A stretch of 64,000 nt of DNA from Toxoplasma gondii ME49 (GCF_000006565.2 NC_031477.1:2140043-2204042), one strand, 5' to 3'; counted from the first letter of the stretch, positions 1 to 13,203 are shown. Program-made: numbers and translations. Notes: generated from the sequence alone by a model not told the origin.

Positions 1-1
1 C

Positions 2-3000
2 AACACAGCTTTATATCCGCAGAATGCAGTGGTTCCCGGCAAGGCGACATTTTTCCCGCTGAATGAGAAAGGTGCCTGCATCTATAAGGGACCGGTGGCG
101 GAATCAAAATTGTACGACGTTGTTCCTGGGGCAAGACTACGTGCTAAAGAGACTGTTGACGGAGCTGTGGTACGAAGCTATACATTGACCGTATCAAAAC
201 TGCCGAAAAAGGAGACCAGGTTATGCTACTTGTGCGTGCGTGGAGATGAGCCAGCGTACAGTTGTGGAGTCATCGTTAAGGTGAAGGCTCCAGCACCTGC
301 CGCACCGGAGCCGAAGCAGCTACCGGTCTGTGTCCCCTCCTCCGATCCCTCTGTGGGGAAGATGCGAAGGATAACTCCAAAGCTGACGCTCAAAATCGAA
401 AAACCTGGTGGTAGTGCAAGTTTCGAATGCCCTGATGGATCCACCATCTTCCCAGACCATGCGGACGCACTAGATCCCAAATGCGTCCTTGCTTACAAAG
501 TGGTGAGAGATACCTGCGATTTGCGAGGTCCTACAGAGATGGTGGCCAGCAAACTTCAAGGAGCTTACCTTACTAAAACTTTTGTCGGAACGGGATACAA
601 ATATACGTTCACGGTGCCGCATCTACCAGCAGAGCAGCAGCAAGTCTGCTTCATGTGCGTCATGGACAGAGATACGTCACGTAGCTGTGGAGTGGTAATT
701 AATGTAATGCCACATCCCGCTGCATCCCGATCGTCAGTGCCAGAATGTAAACTGAAACATGTGCCGGCAGCGGCCACAACGGGCCTCCGTGAAGCGTCAC
801 TGATCCTGAACGTGAGGGAACCCAGCAGCGTTGTTGAATTCGGCTGTCCAAGAAATTCAGTAATTATGCCCAGCACGGCAACGTCCAGTGAGCATCTGGC
901 ACAAGTGTATTCTGTACGTGACCGGCATATCTGCGACATGAAAGAATTTTTGCGGCCCCTTGCGGACCTTGTTCCCGGAGCAAGCCTCAAGCTGGTCCAC
1001 ACACCTGAGGATGGCGACACAACAAGGACACATATGTTCAGGGTCGGTAGCCTTCCAGTCAAAGACACGGCTCTATGCTACTTATGTGTGGATCCAGGGG
1101 ATCATTCGCACAACTGCGGAGTAGTGATCAATGTCAAAGGCTCTGAGGTTCCGCCGCCACCGAAGGACTTTGGCTGCGCCCCATCGCACTCGGAAGAAGT
1201 GGAGAGAACGGGCAAGCTGAGTCCAGCGGTACGACTTATGGTAACCTCGACGAAGGAGCCCATCCGTTTTGAATGCAGAGATAATGCAAAAGTCTATCCT
1301 CCTGCTGCCTCCTTGATAAAACCTGCAAAAGCTGTGGTGTATCCGGTGAGTGCTGGGGGGAGGTGCATTGTGGGGAAACCACCGCTAAGTTTAAATCGCG
1401 TCGTTCCGGGCGCAAAGCTTAAGACGAAAGCAAAGCTGGTAACCGGAGCCATTACTACAACTGGCTTCGTGTTCGTGCCAGTGCTTCCTTCCATTCAGAA
1501 GGATTTCTGCTTCGCGTGCGTGGACAGAGGCGACATCACAAACAGCTGTGGAGTCCTTGTTACTGTTCCGCCTTTCTGGGCACCTCCGGTCCAAGGTAAG
1601 TAGTTGAGCCCAGTTGAACGAGTCAGTTGACGCGGATGCTTGGCTTAGTAACCAGATAGTGTTTTGCTAGGCCGCAATGCTTCTAAAGCGTTTCATTGAA
1701 AGTTGTGTATATATACGACCACCATGAGCTCCTCAATGCGTCCGCTCGCGCTACGTGTGCCATGAACGGTTGTCCAGGCAAGTCGTGTGTGTTCTGTTTG
1801 ATGGAGCATGTGACACTGAGAGGAAGCAGCAATACAATCCGTCGACGAGCTTTGTTGTTCATGCTCTTTGCAGAAACCGTGTGCAACGATGTAAAGACTT
1901 TGACGATGACGGTTCACTCTCCCGGTTCAGTGACTCTGCGCTGCGGTCTAGAGTTTCCCAAAGTCGACCCGCCAATTGATGATCCTGCTTCGCAGGGGCA
2001 AGTCTACTACGGAAAGTCCTGCGGCGACGTTGGAGCGTTGCGCACTGTGATTCCTGGGGCTTCCGTAGTAAAGGAACCGTTTTACCACAACTTGGCGAAG
2101 GAGGTCGCAGTGGGGGTGACGCTCACAGTCCCCGCATCCATAGTGAAGCAAACAATATGCTTCAAATGCCGCCAACCAGACCCACTGCAACATGAAACGT
2201 GCACAGTACGTGTAACCGTGTTGCCGCCTGCGGCGCAGCCGACAACTACAACGACGACAACCACTACTACGACAATCAAGCCAACAACGACTACTACAAC
2301 CAGAAAACCTACCACAACAACAACCACAACCAGGAGACCTACCACAACTACAACAACAACAAAGAAACCTACCACAACAACGACTACAACCAGGAAACCT
2401 AGAACAACAACGACCACTACAACCAAAAAACCTACCACAACAACAACCACAACCAGGAAACCTACCACAACAACAACTACAACCAAGAAACCTACCACAA
2501 CAACAACTACAACCAAGAAACCTACCACAACAACAACTACAACCAAGAAACCTACTACAACGACGACAACAACAACAACCAGGAAACCTACCACAACAAC
2601 AACTACAACCAAGAAACCTACCACAACAACAACTACAACCAAGAAACCTACCACAACAACGACAACAACAACCAAGAAACCTACTACAACAACAACTACA
2701 ACCAAGAAACCAACAACTACTACTACTACAACCAGGAAACCTACCACAACAACAACTACGACCAGGAAACCAACAACAACTACTACAACCAACAAGCCTA
2801 CCACAACGACAACAACTAGAACACCTACCACAACAACATCGAAACCGCCTGTGGTTTTCGAGCTTCCTTCCGAATTTATCGAAGAAACAGCCACAACAAC
2901 CAGGGCGACCATCTCGCTGCGTGCGAGGTCAGCGGCAGCACCAACTTCAACTACTACAGTCGGACCAACAACACCTGCTACGTCACTCTTCGACTGGAGC

Positions 3001-3255
3001 AGTAAAGTAGCCTCCCTGGCAGGCCAGTGGAGCTTTTCAGGAGCTCTGCAGGGAACTGCCGGTTCCCGATCTGGTGTTTATGAAGCTCCAATCACTCAAC
3101 TGCCCCCCCCTCTTTTGGTGCCTTTTAAGATCGACTGTTGTGGGCCACCCGTGATACAGAAAGGCTGTTGTCCGCCACCCTTGATACAGGTTGATTGTTG
3201 CAGACCACCCGTGTTACAGCAGAAGCCAGGCTGTTGTTGTTGCGGACATGAGTAG
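2..3255 (+). CDS. SRS44: SRS-domain protein with Thr-rich mucin-like region, 3' part (probable SRS44/CST1)
   Basis: The gene is already open at the left edge, so its 5' end lies outside. The visible exons are 2-1595 and 1874-3255; a GT-AG intron joins them in phase (G|AA gives Glu) and about 991 residues are visible. Five SRS domains are seen, the first partial. They share repeated landmarks such as VVPGA or VIPGA, a CYLCV-like motif and SCGVVI. A Thr-rich tract with Lys/Arg-Pro spacers follows, then a linker and a Cys-Pro-rich end. SRS proteins are coccidian surface or cyst antigens. Many tandem SRS domains plus a Thr mucin region match what I recall of the bradyzoite cyst-wall glycoprotein CST1 (SRS44), and the neighbouring mutase gene fits that locus. 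No hydrophobic GPI-signal tail is visible. The family call is firm; the symbol rests on architecture only. Confidence 0.8.
2239..2850 (+). repeat. Thr-rich tandem repeat coding the mucin-like domain
   Basis: About 600 bases are built almost entirely of ACA/ACT/ACC/ACG codons, punctuated about every 10 codons by Lys-Lys-Pro or Arg-Lys-Pro. There are roughly 18-20 units of six to nine Thr each. The tract codes a dense block of potential O-glycosylation sites in the SRS protein. Such arrays often vary in copy number between strains. The opposite strand is open as a Val-rich ORF, which is a shadow. Confidence 0.95.
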
Positions 3256-5822
3256 AGGCGCCGCCGCTACAGTTTGTGGAATTTGATCATACACGGTCCA
3301 CGTGAAAGTTTCTGGCAAGTGCGTGCATCCGGTGTAGTGTCGTTTCACAGTTTAGCAGTCCGTTAATCCAATGGGCAAATTTATTTCCTCGACTCGTGAA
3401 GGATATATCGTTGGTGAGCCGACTGCTGGCTCATAGGGGAACAGTTGTGGCCGTGTGTGAGTGTGTCTGACCTTGTTGATCAAATTCACCGTGCGTGTCG
3501 TCAGTGAGCTGGTGCTATGTGGTTGCTGGCATCAGTGCTCGGGCAACTACCTGTGCAAACTTTTTTATCACTCCGTGAACAGCCCTCTATCGCGGGACGA
3601 GTCTGTAGACTTTTCGTAGTTGCGGGCATTTACAACAGAAATCAGGTGAGAAGCCAGCCTGATAACAGCAGACCGTTGTTCAATAAGCGGCTGTGTCCTG
3701 CTCGTGTTTGTGGCAGACACACGACTGCGCCTGCGGATGCCAGGAACTGTGGTAGCCGAAAGTTGCCAAAGAAAATGCCGAGTTCTCAAACGTGACTGTC
3801 ATTACTGTGAGGCAGAACTATGCAGCGCCGTGAGAGCGCATTGTGGGCAAGCGAATACGTTGAAACGACGTTTGCTGTAATCTGATGTGGAAGCCACGAC
3901 CAATGGTTGTGGGCGAAGCATTCCAGGAAATGGAGAACAGTGATTAGGGAAACAGGAGCAACATGTGCAAGAAGGATTCGACGTCAGCGGCATCCAACCA
4001 GCAGAGCGAAAAGTGCTGCAGTATTCGGCACCGATGAAGAATATATTTAAATGAAACTACTGTTGGATCTGCGCGGAAAGAAGAAACAAATAGGCTCTTC
4101 TTGGCTTTTTTCTGATGGACCGACCTGAAACATATTCGATGGGTTGCTGTGAAAGTCGCGTGTCTGCTAAGGGCAGTACCCAGCAGAAATAAACTCAATC
4201 GAGTGCAGGAGGAGCAGATACAGTTAGGACGTTGAGCACGTAGGCTCTGCAGATTTATGTGGTCAACGGAAGGTTTCTTCTTCGTAGGCCATACGAGGTT
4301 CTCTCGAAATGGTGAATCGATGAGTCATTTGCGAAGTAACAGACCGGCCACGGAGGATTCGGTGCAGCTAAGTCTTCAAAAACCTTCGACGTGGAATCTT
4401 GTAATACGCATTTCTGATGTCTCGGCGGTGTTGCAGGCGAACTGAGTTAAATGCTGCCGAACGGAGGATGCACACAGACCCTCTTGAGAGGGTGAACAGT
4501 TGGCGAGTAGATAGCATGGTAGTTCTCTGCAGGCGAGAGAAATCGGACAAGGCCAGCTGCTTCTTCGAACGAGCTCACTGGCAGCTGCATAGCTGAAGAA
4601 GGGTAACGTGTCGTTTGTGGTTTTTGTGGAGGCGTCCCTGGCTCGCGGTCTTCTCCCGACACGCGGCTACGCGTTCCAGTCATCCAGTCTGTAAACTGGA
4701 CATTGGAGACAGTCGGGCATCACCGCTCATCGAGAGCTTACAGGAGCGTCGTTAGACAGGACTGCTGGTCTCAGAGTTTCGTTGGCCTTCGTACCTTTTT
4801 CCCACCCGGTGCCTATCGGGCAGCAGCATCCCACCAGGGAAAGCCAGAGGTCGAAAACCGCTTATATTGTACAGGAAGAGGCAATTAACGTACGTGATCA
4901 AACTTTGAATCCCTCTTCAGGTTTGGTTACGGCCCTGCGTTCCTCAGGTCTTTGCTTGTCTCTATTAAGATCGTGTTACTCGGCTTTCGAGTCTACTCAA
5001 AGGTACCTCCCGGCTTGGTCGTGCGACAGTGTTCTCTACGAGGCGCCGGGAAGACGTCTCCGCCTTCCGAAAACAGGGTCGAAAATGGGGGCGCGCATGC
5101 GGTCACCCATTTCGTTCCCGTTAATCGGGGACTACAGGAGGTTTTGTTCTACAGCTGGCCAAGCCATACAGAACCGTAAGCATTCTTATTCTGTCTCGGG
5201 CATTCGGAATACAAGAAGACACCTGATCCAGACCACTGAATGTGTTAATGTCTTCAACGCGCATCCGAGTCGTCAAGCGTGCAGCCAGTGCGCCCGTTGT
5301 TAACTCTGTCTCGGTTCCGCTTCCCCTCTCTGTTCGTTACTGGCTTATTCCTTTTTTCTGGATTTCTTTTGGGCATTTTTTCTGTCTGTTTCACTTTTCA
5401 AGAGCTGAGGCACGCTGCATCGGGTATCGCCCCTCGTGTATGAGAAACGGGAAACGGCACGGAATTGTTCAAGACATGTCGCCGGGAGACAGGTGCAGCT
5501 CCCAGTCTCCCTGTCACAAAGCCCATTTTTGACTGCTTCTCGCCTTGACAAAGAAAACTGGAATTCTGCCTCACAGGAGTTTCTGTGTCAGTTCTTCAAC
5601 GGGACCCACCACCGGTTTCCGTGTCTACATTCCAATGTTCTCATCGCGGTGCTTCTCCTTCCCCTTGGGAGTGCACGAGAGAAGCTTCGTTCCGAGCACA
5701 GTTGTCAGTCAGAGGTGAAGGCCGGTGATTTTTCAGGGAAGAGCACAGGTCTCTTTTGAAAATCCTCTCCATCTCAGTCTCACCAAACCACTTTCACACA
5801 GTTTTACCGCCGCCCTTCACCG
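3256..5822. other. Intergenic: SRS 3' UTR and mutase promoter/5' UTR
   Basis: About 2.6 kb lies between two genes on the same strand. Short open frames occur on both strands, but none has a recognisable domain or a convincing splice partner. The left part should hold the 3' UTR of the SRS gene and the right part the promoter and 5' UTR of the mutase. I recognise no RNA gene or repeat here. Confidence 0.6.
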
Positions 5823-8800
5823 ATGGCGAACGGGGCTACCCCTGAAGAGAGGTCTGCATCGACCAGCTTCGAATCCAGCCAGGACTCGGCTGTTCATTTG
5901 CCAGGAAGGTCCATCTCGTTCAAAAATCTTGCGGCGTCTGTATCCCTGTACCCAGCAATTCGGAAACGGCGATTCAACTACGGAACAGCAGGTAAATGCC
6001 GATCGGGCTGTCCCCTTCTTCCCCTGCACCCTTCAAACATACGTTGCCGCGCCCTCGCGGTTAGTGTGTTTGTCGCTGCTCAGCTACCGCAACCCCATGC
6101 TTGGCTTTTTCTCTTTTAAGTGTTCTACCACTTTGTTTATTATCGGGAAAAGTGCTATCAATCCCAGTGCTCCGGTTGGGTTTATCTTGTTGCAGCCAAA
6201 CGGGTGCAGCAAACGGAAGAGAGGATTCACAAAAAGGTGTGTTAAAGCACGTCCGACAGTAGCGTACCCGCTGCTCATGCAACGAATTATTTATAATGCA
6301 CTTTTTGTTGCATGTGTTGAGATACCTAGTTCACTCGAAAACCCACGTCCCTTTGAGGAGGGTTCCTCTCCCCACCCCGAAAGGGGGTTTTTCGTTGTCG
6401 GGTGCGCTTTTTTCTACACGTGAAAACCGCTCTCAGAGAGCCAAATGCGTGCTTCGGCGAGTCTTGGAAAGACACAGAAAGGATGAGCCCGGCGTGGACA
6501 GCCACCGGAATGTCTCGCTACCTCGCACTCGTGGACAGTCGAACTACTCTGGTCTTTCGAAACAGACGAAAAAGCAACTGTACCCGTCGGTTCCTAAAAA
6601 AACCGGCAAATACACTTGATGCTCAATCCGCTGTTTTCCTTGAGTGGCCACCCGCAGTCACGGCCATTCGTGCGTGACTCAAAGACGTTCTCTTCGAGTG
6701 GCGAGACGCGGGAGCTCCGGGAACGCTCCGAAGCAGCCGAGCGTGAGGGGCTTTAGTTTCCTTGCTCTGCTGCTTCGGTATGGACAGGTCTCCTTTTGAC
6801 CAGTCTACCGAGTGAACGAGAAACCGGCGAGTCTTTCGGGGTCCAGTTTTTGTAACGATTGCATGTCCTATCCGTGGTGTCGGAACTTGTTCGCTGGGAT
6901 TGGTCTCGACACTGGCGAGTCGCTGTTATCCCGTAACTCTGGAAAGGCATGGAGTTTTTGCTCCCTGTTCAGAGATCATCTGTTCGACTCTCTGTGGTTC
7001 AACTTCGTTTCCTTGCCTTCAGGTTTTCGTGCGGACGCGGAGCTCCTGCCGCATGTGGTTCACCGGTGCGGACTTCTTGCTGCGCTTCTCGCGGTCGACC
7101 AGCAGCGAAGAGAAGAAGCAAAGAGTCGAGCGGAACAGAGAGGCCACAGCCCAGAGAAAACAGGCAGTACCGTCGGCGTCTACGTCGGCTGTATGATCAC
7201 CGCGAGCCATAATCCTGTGGAAGACAACGGAGTAAAGCTCGTCGGCCGCGATGGCTGTCTCCTTCCACCAGTCTGGGAGCGCTATGCTGAAACCTTGGTG
7301 AACGCTGCCTTCGTCGACTGCGAAAGGCGAGAGGGCGGATCCGGTCGCCATAGACACGCAAACACCTCCGTTAAAAAGGCGGGGGCAAATCTCAGCACGG
7401 ACGCCACTCTTTCCGGGAGAAATCACCCAGAAGTCGGCAAAGGCGACACGGAGTGTGAGAGCGCCGCGTCGGAACTGAAAGTGTTGCAGGAGATCGTTGA
7501 AGAGCTCTTCGAAAAGGAAGAGTCGCAAACAGGTGTGCGCAAGCATCGTGACCAGAAACAGGAACCTTCACAAGAGACACAGACGTCTACGTTAAAGCCT
7601 TCTCCGACTCCGCTGTTCCCATGCGTCATTGTCGGGAGAGACAACAGACCGTCTTCAAGGCGGCTTCAGGACGCGTTCGAGGCCGGTGTACGCGCTCTGG
7701 GCGTCCGACTCGTTTCTCTGGGGCAAGTCACCACGGGCCAGCTGCAGTTCATTGTGAGACAGCAAAACGCGAAAATGCAAGAAGGAAACGAGAACGGGGA
7801 AGAGACAGCACAACTCGCGGGGCAGACGGAAGAGCGAGACGAGTGGGAGAAGCGACAAGACGCGAACGGAAGAGAACAAGGCGAGGACGAAGGGAACAAG
7901 TTCGTCCACGGGTACTATGCCCACTTTGCGAAGGTGTTCTCCGCATTCATGCAGCAGGCAAGAGAGTTGAAGGAGCAGGCTCGGAGGGAACAGGGGGAGC
8001 AGCACGGCGGGAAAGGCCAGGAAGAAGCAAACGGCGCAGGGCGAGGTGAGAAACGATCTGGATTCAAGCCGAATAGAAAGTGTTTTATGTGAGGCAAGAG
8101 CATTTACGTTTCGACTCCAGAAACTACATTTACCGTTGGTATCACATTACAAGTTGATTGTGTCGTTGTACCAGGGGTCGACGACCCAGAACTCTCCGCG
8201 GCTGCGCTCTCCATTTCTACGTAATGGACCGGTGGGAGACGTGTTTCAAAGAATGCATGCGTCCACACACGCAATTAACGTCTCTCTGCTAATGTGTTTA
8301 CGCCTCTGTGTGTATGTCTGTTGTAGCCGTGACCGAACCACATCGTACAAAGAGGCAGACAAACCTGTATAAACGAAAATGGATTTGGTAATGGTCTATT
8401 TGGACGTATTGGTGTGCGCTTCACGCATGTTACTGTCGATGCCATATTGCGTGTGTTTACCTCTACATCGATAGAGGCAGGCCAATAAGCTTATGAGATC
8501 ATAAGTCAAGCTCTGTTCAGTATGGCTGTGTGGGTGCCTCATGTAACTGTAAGCGTGTAGTTTTATATGTGTGGTTGTGCATTGTAGCGAACAACTGGAT
8601 GTCGAGCTGGATGTGACTTTTTTTCCCACGGCGCTTGTTTCGCCGCGCTGTCTTGTGTCCTTTTCCCTACTCTCCAGATCTCGATCCTCCCCATTCTGTT
8701 TCTTTTCCTTCTCCTACGCTCTTCCTTGACGCGGCAAACGGTGTCGGAGGTCCCTGCATGAAGCCCTTTGTACGCATGCTCATGACGGAAGCGGGGATAT

Positions 8801-11800
8801 CTCTGGTTATGCGCAACGAAGGGAATAAAAGCCAAGAAGTGTGTATTTTTGCGAGAGGAGGCGAGGGAGAAAGACGCATGCAGGAGCACGACATATGCAC
8901 AGAAGGAGAAGAAAGGAACATGAAGGAAGGCCTCAATGTTCTCTGCGGCGCGGAACATGTGCAGAAGCTCAAGACCTTACCCAGGAATTTTGGTAAGCCA
9001 GTAGAGATGTTTGGAAGCAGGGAAGGAAGAGGAAAGCGAGAGATGAGAGAAGGACAGGCGGACAGCATGGAAATGGGGAAGGCGACGTGAAGGAAGGATT
9101 ATTGAATGAGGAGAGAGGTGCAAATTGAAAGCACGGAAAGGAGGACGAAGTAGATTTTGAGAGTAAAGAAGCGTGCAGAGGTCACACTGAAACCAGAGAA
9201 GTGAGACTCACGCGTAACAGCGGTAATGGGAGAAAATGACGAACACCGTACGGGGGTGAAAAGGGACAGTTATCAGGAGTCCTTAAGAACGGAACGGAGA
9301 GATAACAGGATGCGATTAGCGGCCAGCAAAAAGTAGACGGCAGCAGGAAAGGTTCAATGCGGACCGAAATGGAAGAAGCAGAGCGTGCCAGCTGAGGACG
9401 AATACAGCCCCTTTGTGTTTCAAGCTTTCTCATTTCGACAGTGTCTTCGCTGGATGCTTCTCTCGTTTCTTCTAGATTCCGTCTTGATCTCGAAAACACA
9501 AACCGAGTCTTCCTTATCCGCTATCTACAGGCTTCTTCACGCAGTCCTGCCTGGCGCGTCTCTTCCCCCAATTTCCCTTTTTTTCCTTGGTAGTTTCTCG
9601 TTGCGGCTATTCATCTCGTCGTCTGCGTCCTGGCTATCCCGATCAGTGTTTCTATACTCCCTGTTTTTCCCCGTTCTCGGTCTTCCTTGGCCTTCTTATG
9701 TACCGCCTTTCCTCTATGCACTACGATACTCGACTCCTTTTTTGGTGTACAGGCGGTCCAGGAGACGCGTCGGAAGGTACTCTTTGTGCCTCTTTCGACG
9801 GGGATGCTGATCGTCTGATCTTCTTCACTTGGGAGCGGAAGCGCTCTTCACATCTGTCTTCTCTTCCGCCGTTGCCGGATACCTGCTTCGACCCACAGCG
9901 GCTGTGCTCGCGAGATGAGGTTGTGCGGGAAGAGCTGCAGCGTGCGTTTTCCCTGTCAGATGAATCGTCTTTCTGCACGCGCCAAAGCGCTTCTCGGGGA
10001 GGCCGAGGAGACGAAGATCTCCAAGAAGGCGAACGCGAGGCGAACCATCGATCCACGCTTTCACATGGCTGTGACAGTCGAGGAGAGCCGCGTGCGGGAG
10101 AAGGCCTGTCATTGGAGAGGCGAGATGGACAGGAGAAAAACGACGGAAGGGAAAAGGACAGTGGGCGACGGGAAGGGTCGCAGGAACAGTTTGACACAGA
10201 ATCCCACAATGACTGCCCCCTCTCCTGTGGAGATGTCTCCGCGAACGGGCAAGCCGTGAAACGGATGACGTCCTCTGCCCTCGACATGAGTGGGGAAGAC
10301 GCGCTCAGGATGCGGCTCTACGACGGCGACCGCATTGCTTGTCTCGTCGCGCTGACGCTTCTCAGTCTGCTCAAACAAGCTCTGGGGAAAAGAGAGAACG
10401 GACGGTCTGCTTCCTGTTGCACGATGGCTTCTGCCTACTCGCCTGTATCTTCCTCTTCTTCCCCCCAGTTGAGCTTGTGCGTGGTGCAAACGGCGTATGC
10501 GAATGGCGGGAGCACAGCTTTTCTAGAGAAGCTCCAGGCAGCTGCTAGCTCTCTCTCCGCCTCAGGTGTTCTGGTACGTCGTCCTTCCGGCGGAGAATGT
10601 CCGTCTTTCTCTGTTGGTTTCTCCCGTGCTTGCCCCCCTCTCATCAGTGCATATCGTCTCCAGACATCTCCATTTGTCTGGTTGCTGGTACACAAGCTGG
10701 ATCTACGCAGGTACTTAGATGGTGAAACTGCATGTCTATTTGTGTGTACCTGCATTGTACGCGTTTCCGTGGTCAGGGCTTCGAGACGGCAGAGTCCCCT
10801 GTGTGCTTGGCTCATTTATCGGAAATCAAGAATACAGGCGCTGATAGATCTAGAGCACCTGTAGGAAGTGCTACGGCATGGGACCTCTCGCTTTTTGTGA
10901 CTTCTCGTTCGTACATGTGGCCAGTGAAATGGTCAAAAGTGTGTACATGGATCTGTGTCTATACGCAAACAGCCAGAGGTTCGGTATGAAATGGAGGGGG
11001 TCGGCACATTTCAAGATTTTCAATTCCTCAAGAAATAGAGCCACCGCTCCTTCCTCGCCGTTTTAGAGTCTCTACGCCTTAAGTCTGCTCCCTTTCCATT
11101 GTCTCGGCTTTCCCTTCACCTGAGTCCGGCTTTCTGCGTGATGTTCCATCTGTGCTGTGCTGTCTCCTAGCTAGAGCTTGCATGCGTCCCCACTGGAGTC
11201 AAGCATCTCCACCGCCGAGCGGACGAAGGATCCCTTGGGGTCTACTTTGAAGCCAATGGTCACGGGACGGTTGTGCGAGATGACTCTCAGCTGGATCTGT
11301 GGGCGCGTGCGCACGGGCTGTCTATGGTGAGTTTTGCTTTGGAAATGGTCTTCTCAAGAGTTAGAGCGGTCTCTTATTTCCCAGTTCCCTTAGCTTCTTT
11401 GTTAGTCACTCAAGACATACTGCAGAAGCATCCTGTGCACTTGCTAGCGCTCAACCTTTAGTTGAGAAGAAGCAGCAGAATGGTAATTCCGGCTGTTGCA
11501 CGCTGCAACAGCCTCTGTCGTATCCGTGCGCATTCATTTCACCCCAGAAAAAGTACGCCTGTCGGAGAACCGCGTATGTGAAGACCAGAAAGGGTAGATG
11601 CCAGAGAGAGATTCCATAGAAGCAAACAGGCGACTTGCTGGAATACTTGTTTCGACGGAAACCGAGTAGAGAGGACTAATTACCTTGACAAACACTGTGA
11701 GCAGAAGCACGAGGCGAAATGAGCCTTTGCGCCGTTTGCCGCACCGGCTTCTCCGCTTCCTGTGCTTGCTGCCACGTTCCAGGTTGCAGAGTGGAAACTT

Positions 11801-13141
11801 CTCCGAGAATTCGTGAATCTCTTCAATGCGGCAACAGGCGACGCACAGACGAACTTGCTCGCAGTCGTTGCGGCGCTCTCGTGGCTGGACATGACTCCCC
11901 AACAGTGGAGCGACTTGTACGACGACCGGCCCTGCCACACCCTCAAGGTACGAGAAAAGTCAACGTCGACAGGGAAACGCAGAAGACAGACATCCCCTCC
12001 TTTGCGTGAGCACGTTTAGGTACGAGTTCGTAAAATCACATAGAAAGGGACAATCGTGACTTAAGTGAAGCAAGCACTGGTTCAATGAATTACAGTGGCT
12101 TCAATGAGTGTCTCATGCGTGCCGCTTCCTTCGCTGCTGCCTTTCACAAAGGAAGGAGAAATGAACGGATTTTCGAGCGTCTAAAACTGGTATTTCTGTA
12201 TACGATGAGTAAGAGCTTTCTTTCTATGTTCCTACCATTTTAACGGCACACAGAGGGTCACGAGGGACACTCGGAGCTTAAGCTTCGGATCCCCTCCTGT
12301 CGCTGCATCTTTCTTCATTTCTTTCGAAGAGTGGGTCTCTTTTTCTGTGGATCTTGTTTCCCGTTTTGTCGCGATGGAAATACCGCGTAGGAACGCAAGT
12401 CGCAGCCGCACGTCATTTGCGGTGCCTCAGCTGTTTTGTGTGTTTTTGCGCGGCTGATGTTTCTGTGCCGCTGTGCTCAACCCGTGCACAGGTTTCACTT
12501 CCACGCAGGGTTCTTGACACGCTGAATCCCGATCCCTGTCATGAGAAGAGACTGCTGGAACCTGAAGACCTGCAGGTAGGCCTGAACGCGACCACCGGAG
12601 CACGGCACATTCTCTCCTTTTAGAGACACAGAGAGTCTCTCCACGTCTCATGCCCCTTAGCTGCATGTTTGAGCTTGCCGTTTCCCTCTGCTCGCCAAAA
12701 GTCAGTAGATCCACAGGGATACGTACATCGGCCTCTGCCTAGATGAATCTCTTGGTAAAAGTATACGTAGATATAGATGGATGGATCGATAGATATAGAT
12801 GGATATAGATATTGGAGTATTCGGAAGCGGGCAAGCAGAGCAGGGTGAAAACTATGACATAGTGATGGGCGTCTTCCGCTTTAGGCTCTCCTTGCTGCTG
12901 TTCCGTTGTTCTCCAGGCTTGGATCGACGAAGCCGTTGAAACAACCGGCCCGTTCTGTAGAAGTTTCGTCCGACCCTCGGGCACTGAAGACGTCTGTCGA
13001 ATATACGTGGAAGCTCCGGACTCTGTTTCTGCCAGGACCCTCGGCTCTGTTGTCTCGGAACTCGTTGTCCAGTACGCCGCGCTCCTGGAGAGAACATGCG
13101 ACGAAGGAGATGGCCAAAAAGCAAGAGGGGAAGTGAGATAA
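5823..13141 (+). CDS. PAGM: Phosphoacetylglucosamine mutase (PAGM/AGM1), eight exons
   Basis: This enzyme interconverts GlcNAc-6-phosphate and GlcNAc-1-phosphate in cytosolic UDP-GlcNAc synthesis, which feeds GPI anchors and N- and O-glycans. The exons are 5823-5991, 7023-8045, 8678-8992, 9753-10573, 11171-11326, 11783-11947, 12492-12575 and 12917-13141. All junctions are GT-AG and in phase, giving about 985 residues. NYGTAGFR is split over exons 1 and 2. The phosphoserine loop TASHNP (about residue 117) is followed by EDNGVK. Exon 3 has DAANGVG, exon 4 has the metal loop DGDADR, exon 5 has FEANGHG, and exon 8 has the phosphate-binding [12 protein letters not shown]. All catalytic landmarks are present. 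Human AGM1 has 542 residues; the excess is charged low-complexity insertion in exons 2 and 4. The ATG at 5823 leaves about 50 residues before the first conserved motif, close to the usual N-terminus. Confidence 0.95.
12768..12812. repeat. ATGG/GATA-type short tandem repeat in a mutase intron
   Basis: Imperfect runs of GATA, ATAGATGG and ATGG units lie in intron 7 of the mutase gene. This is an ordinary microsatellite with no apparent function. Confidence 0.7.
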
Positions 13142-13176
13142 CGAATCCAAAACGTTGGCTTATATGCGCATCCATG

Positions 13177-13203
13177 TATATATATATATATATATATATA
13201 TAT
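13177..13203. repeat. (TA)n microsatellite just after the mutase stop
   Basis: About 13 perfect TA units begin about 36 bases after the TAA stop of the mutase, so they probably lie inside its 3' UTR. Confidence 0.9.

Noticed and set aside
2082..2912. 276-codon Val-rich ORF on the minus strand
   Set aside because: It is the antisense shadow of the Thr-codon repeat (ACN codons read as GTN-type Val codons).
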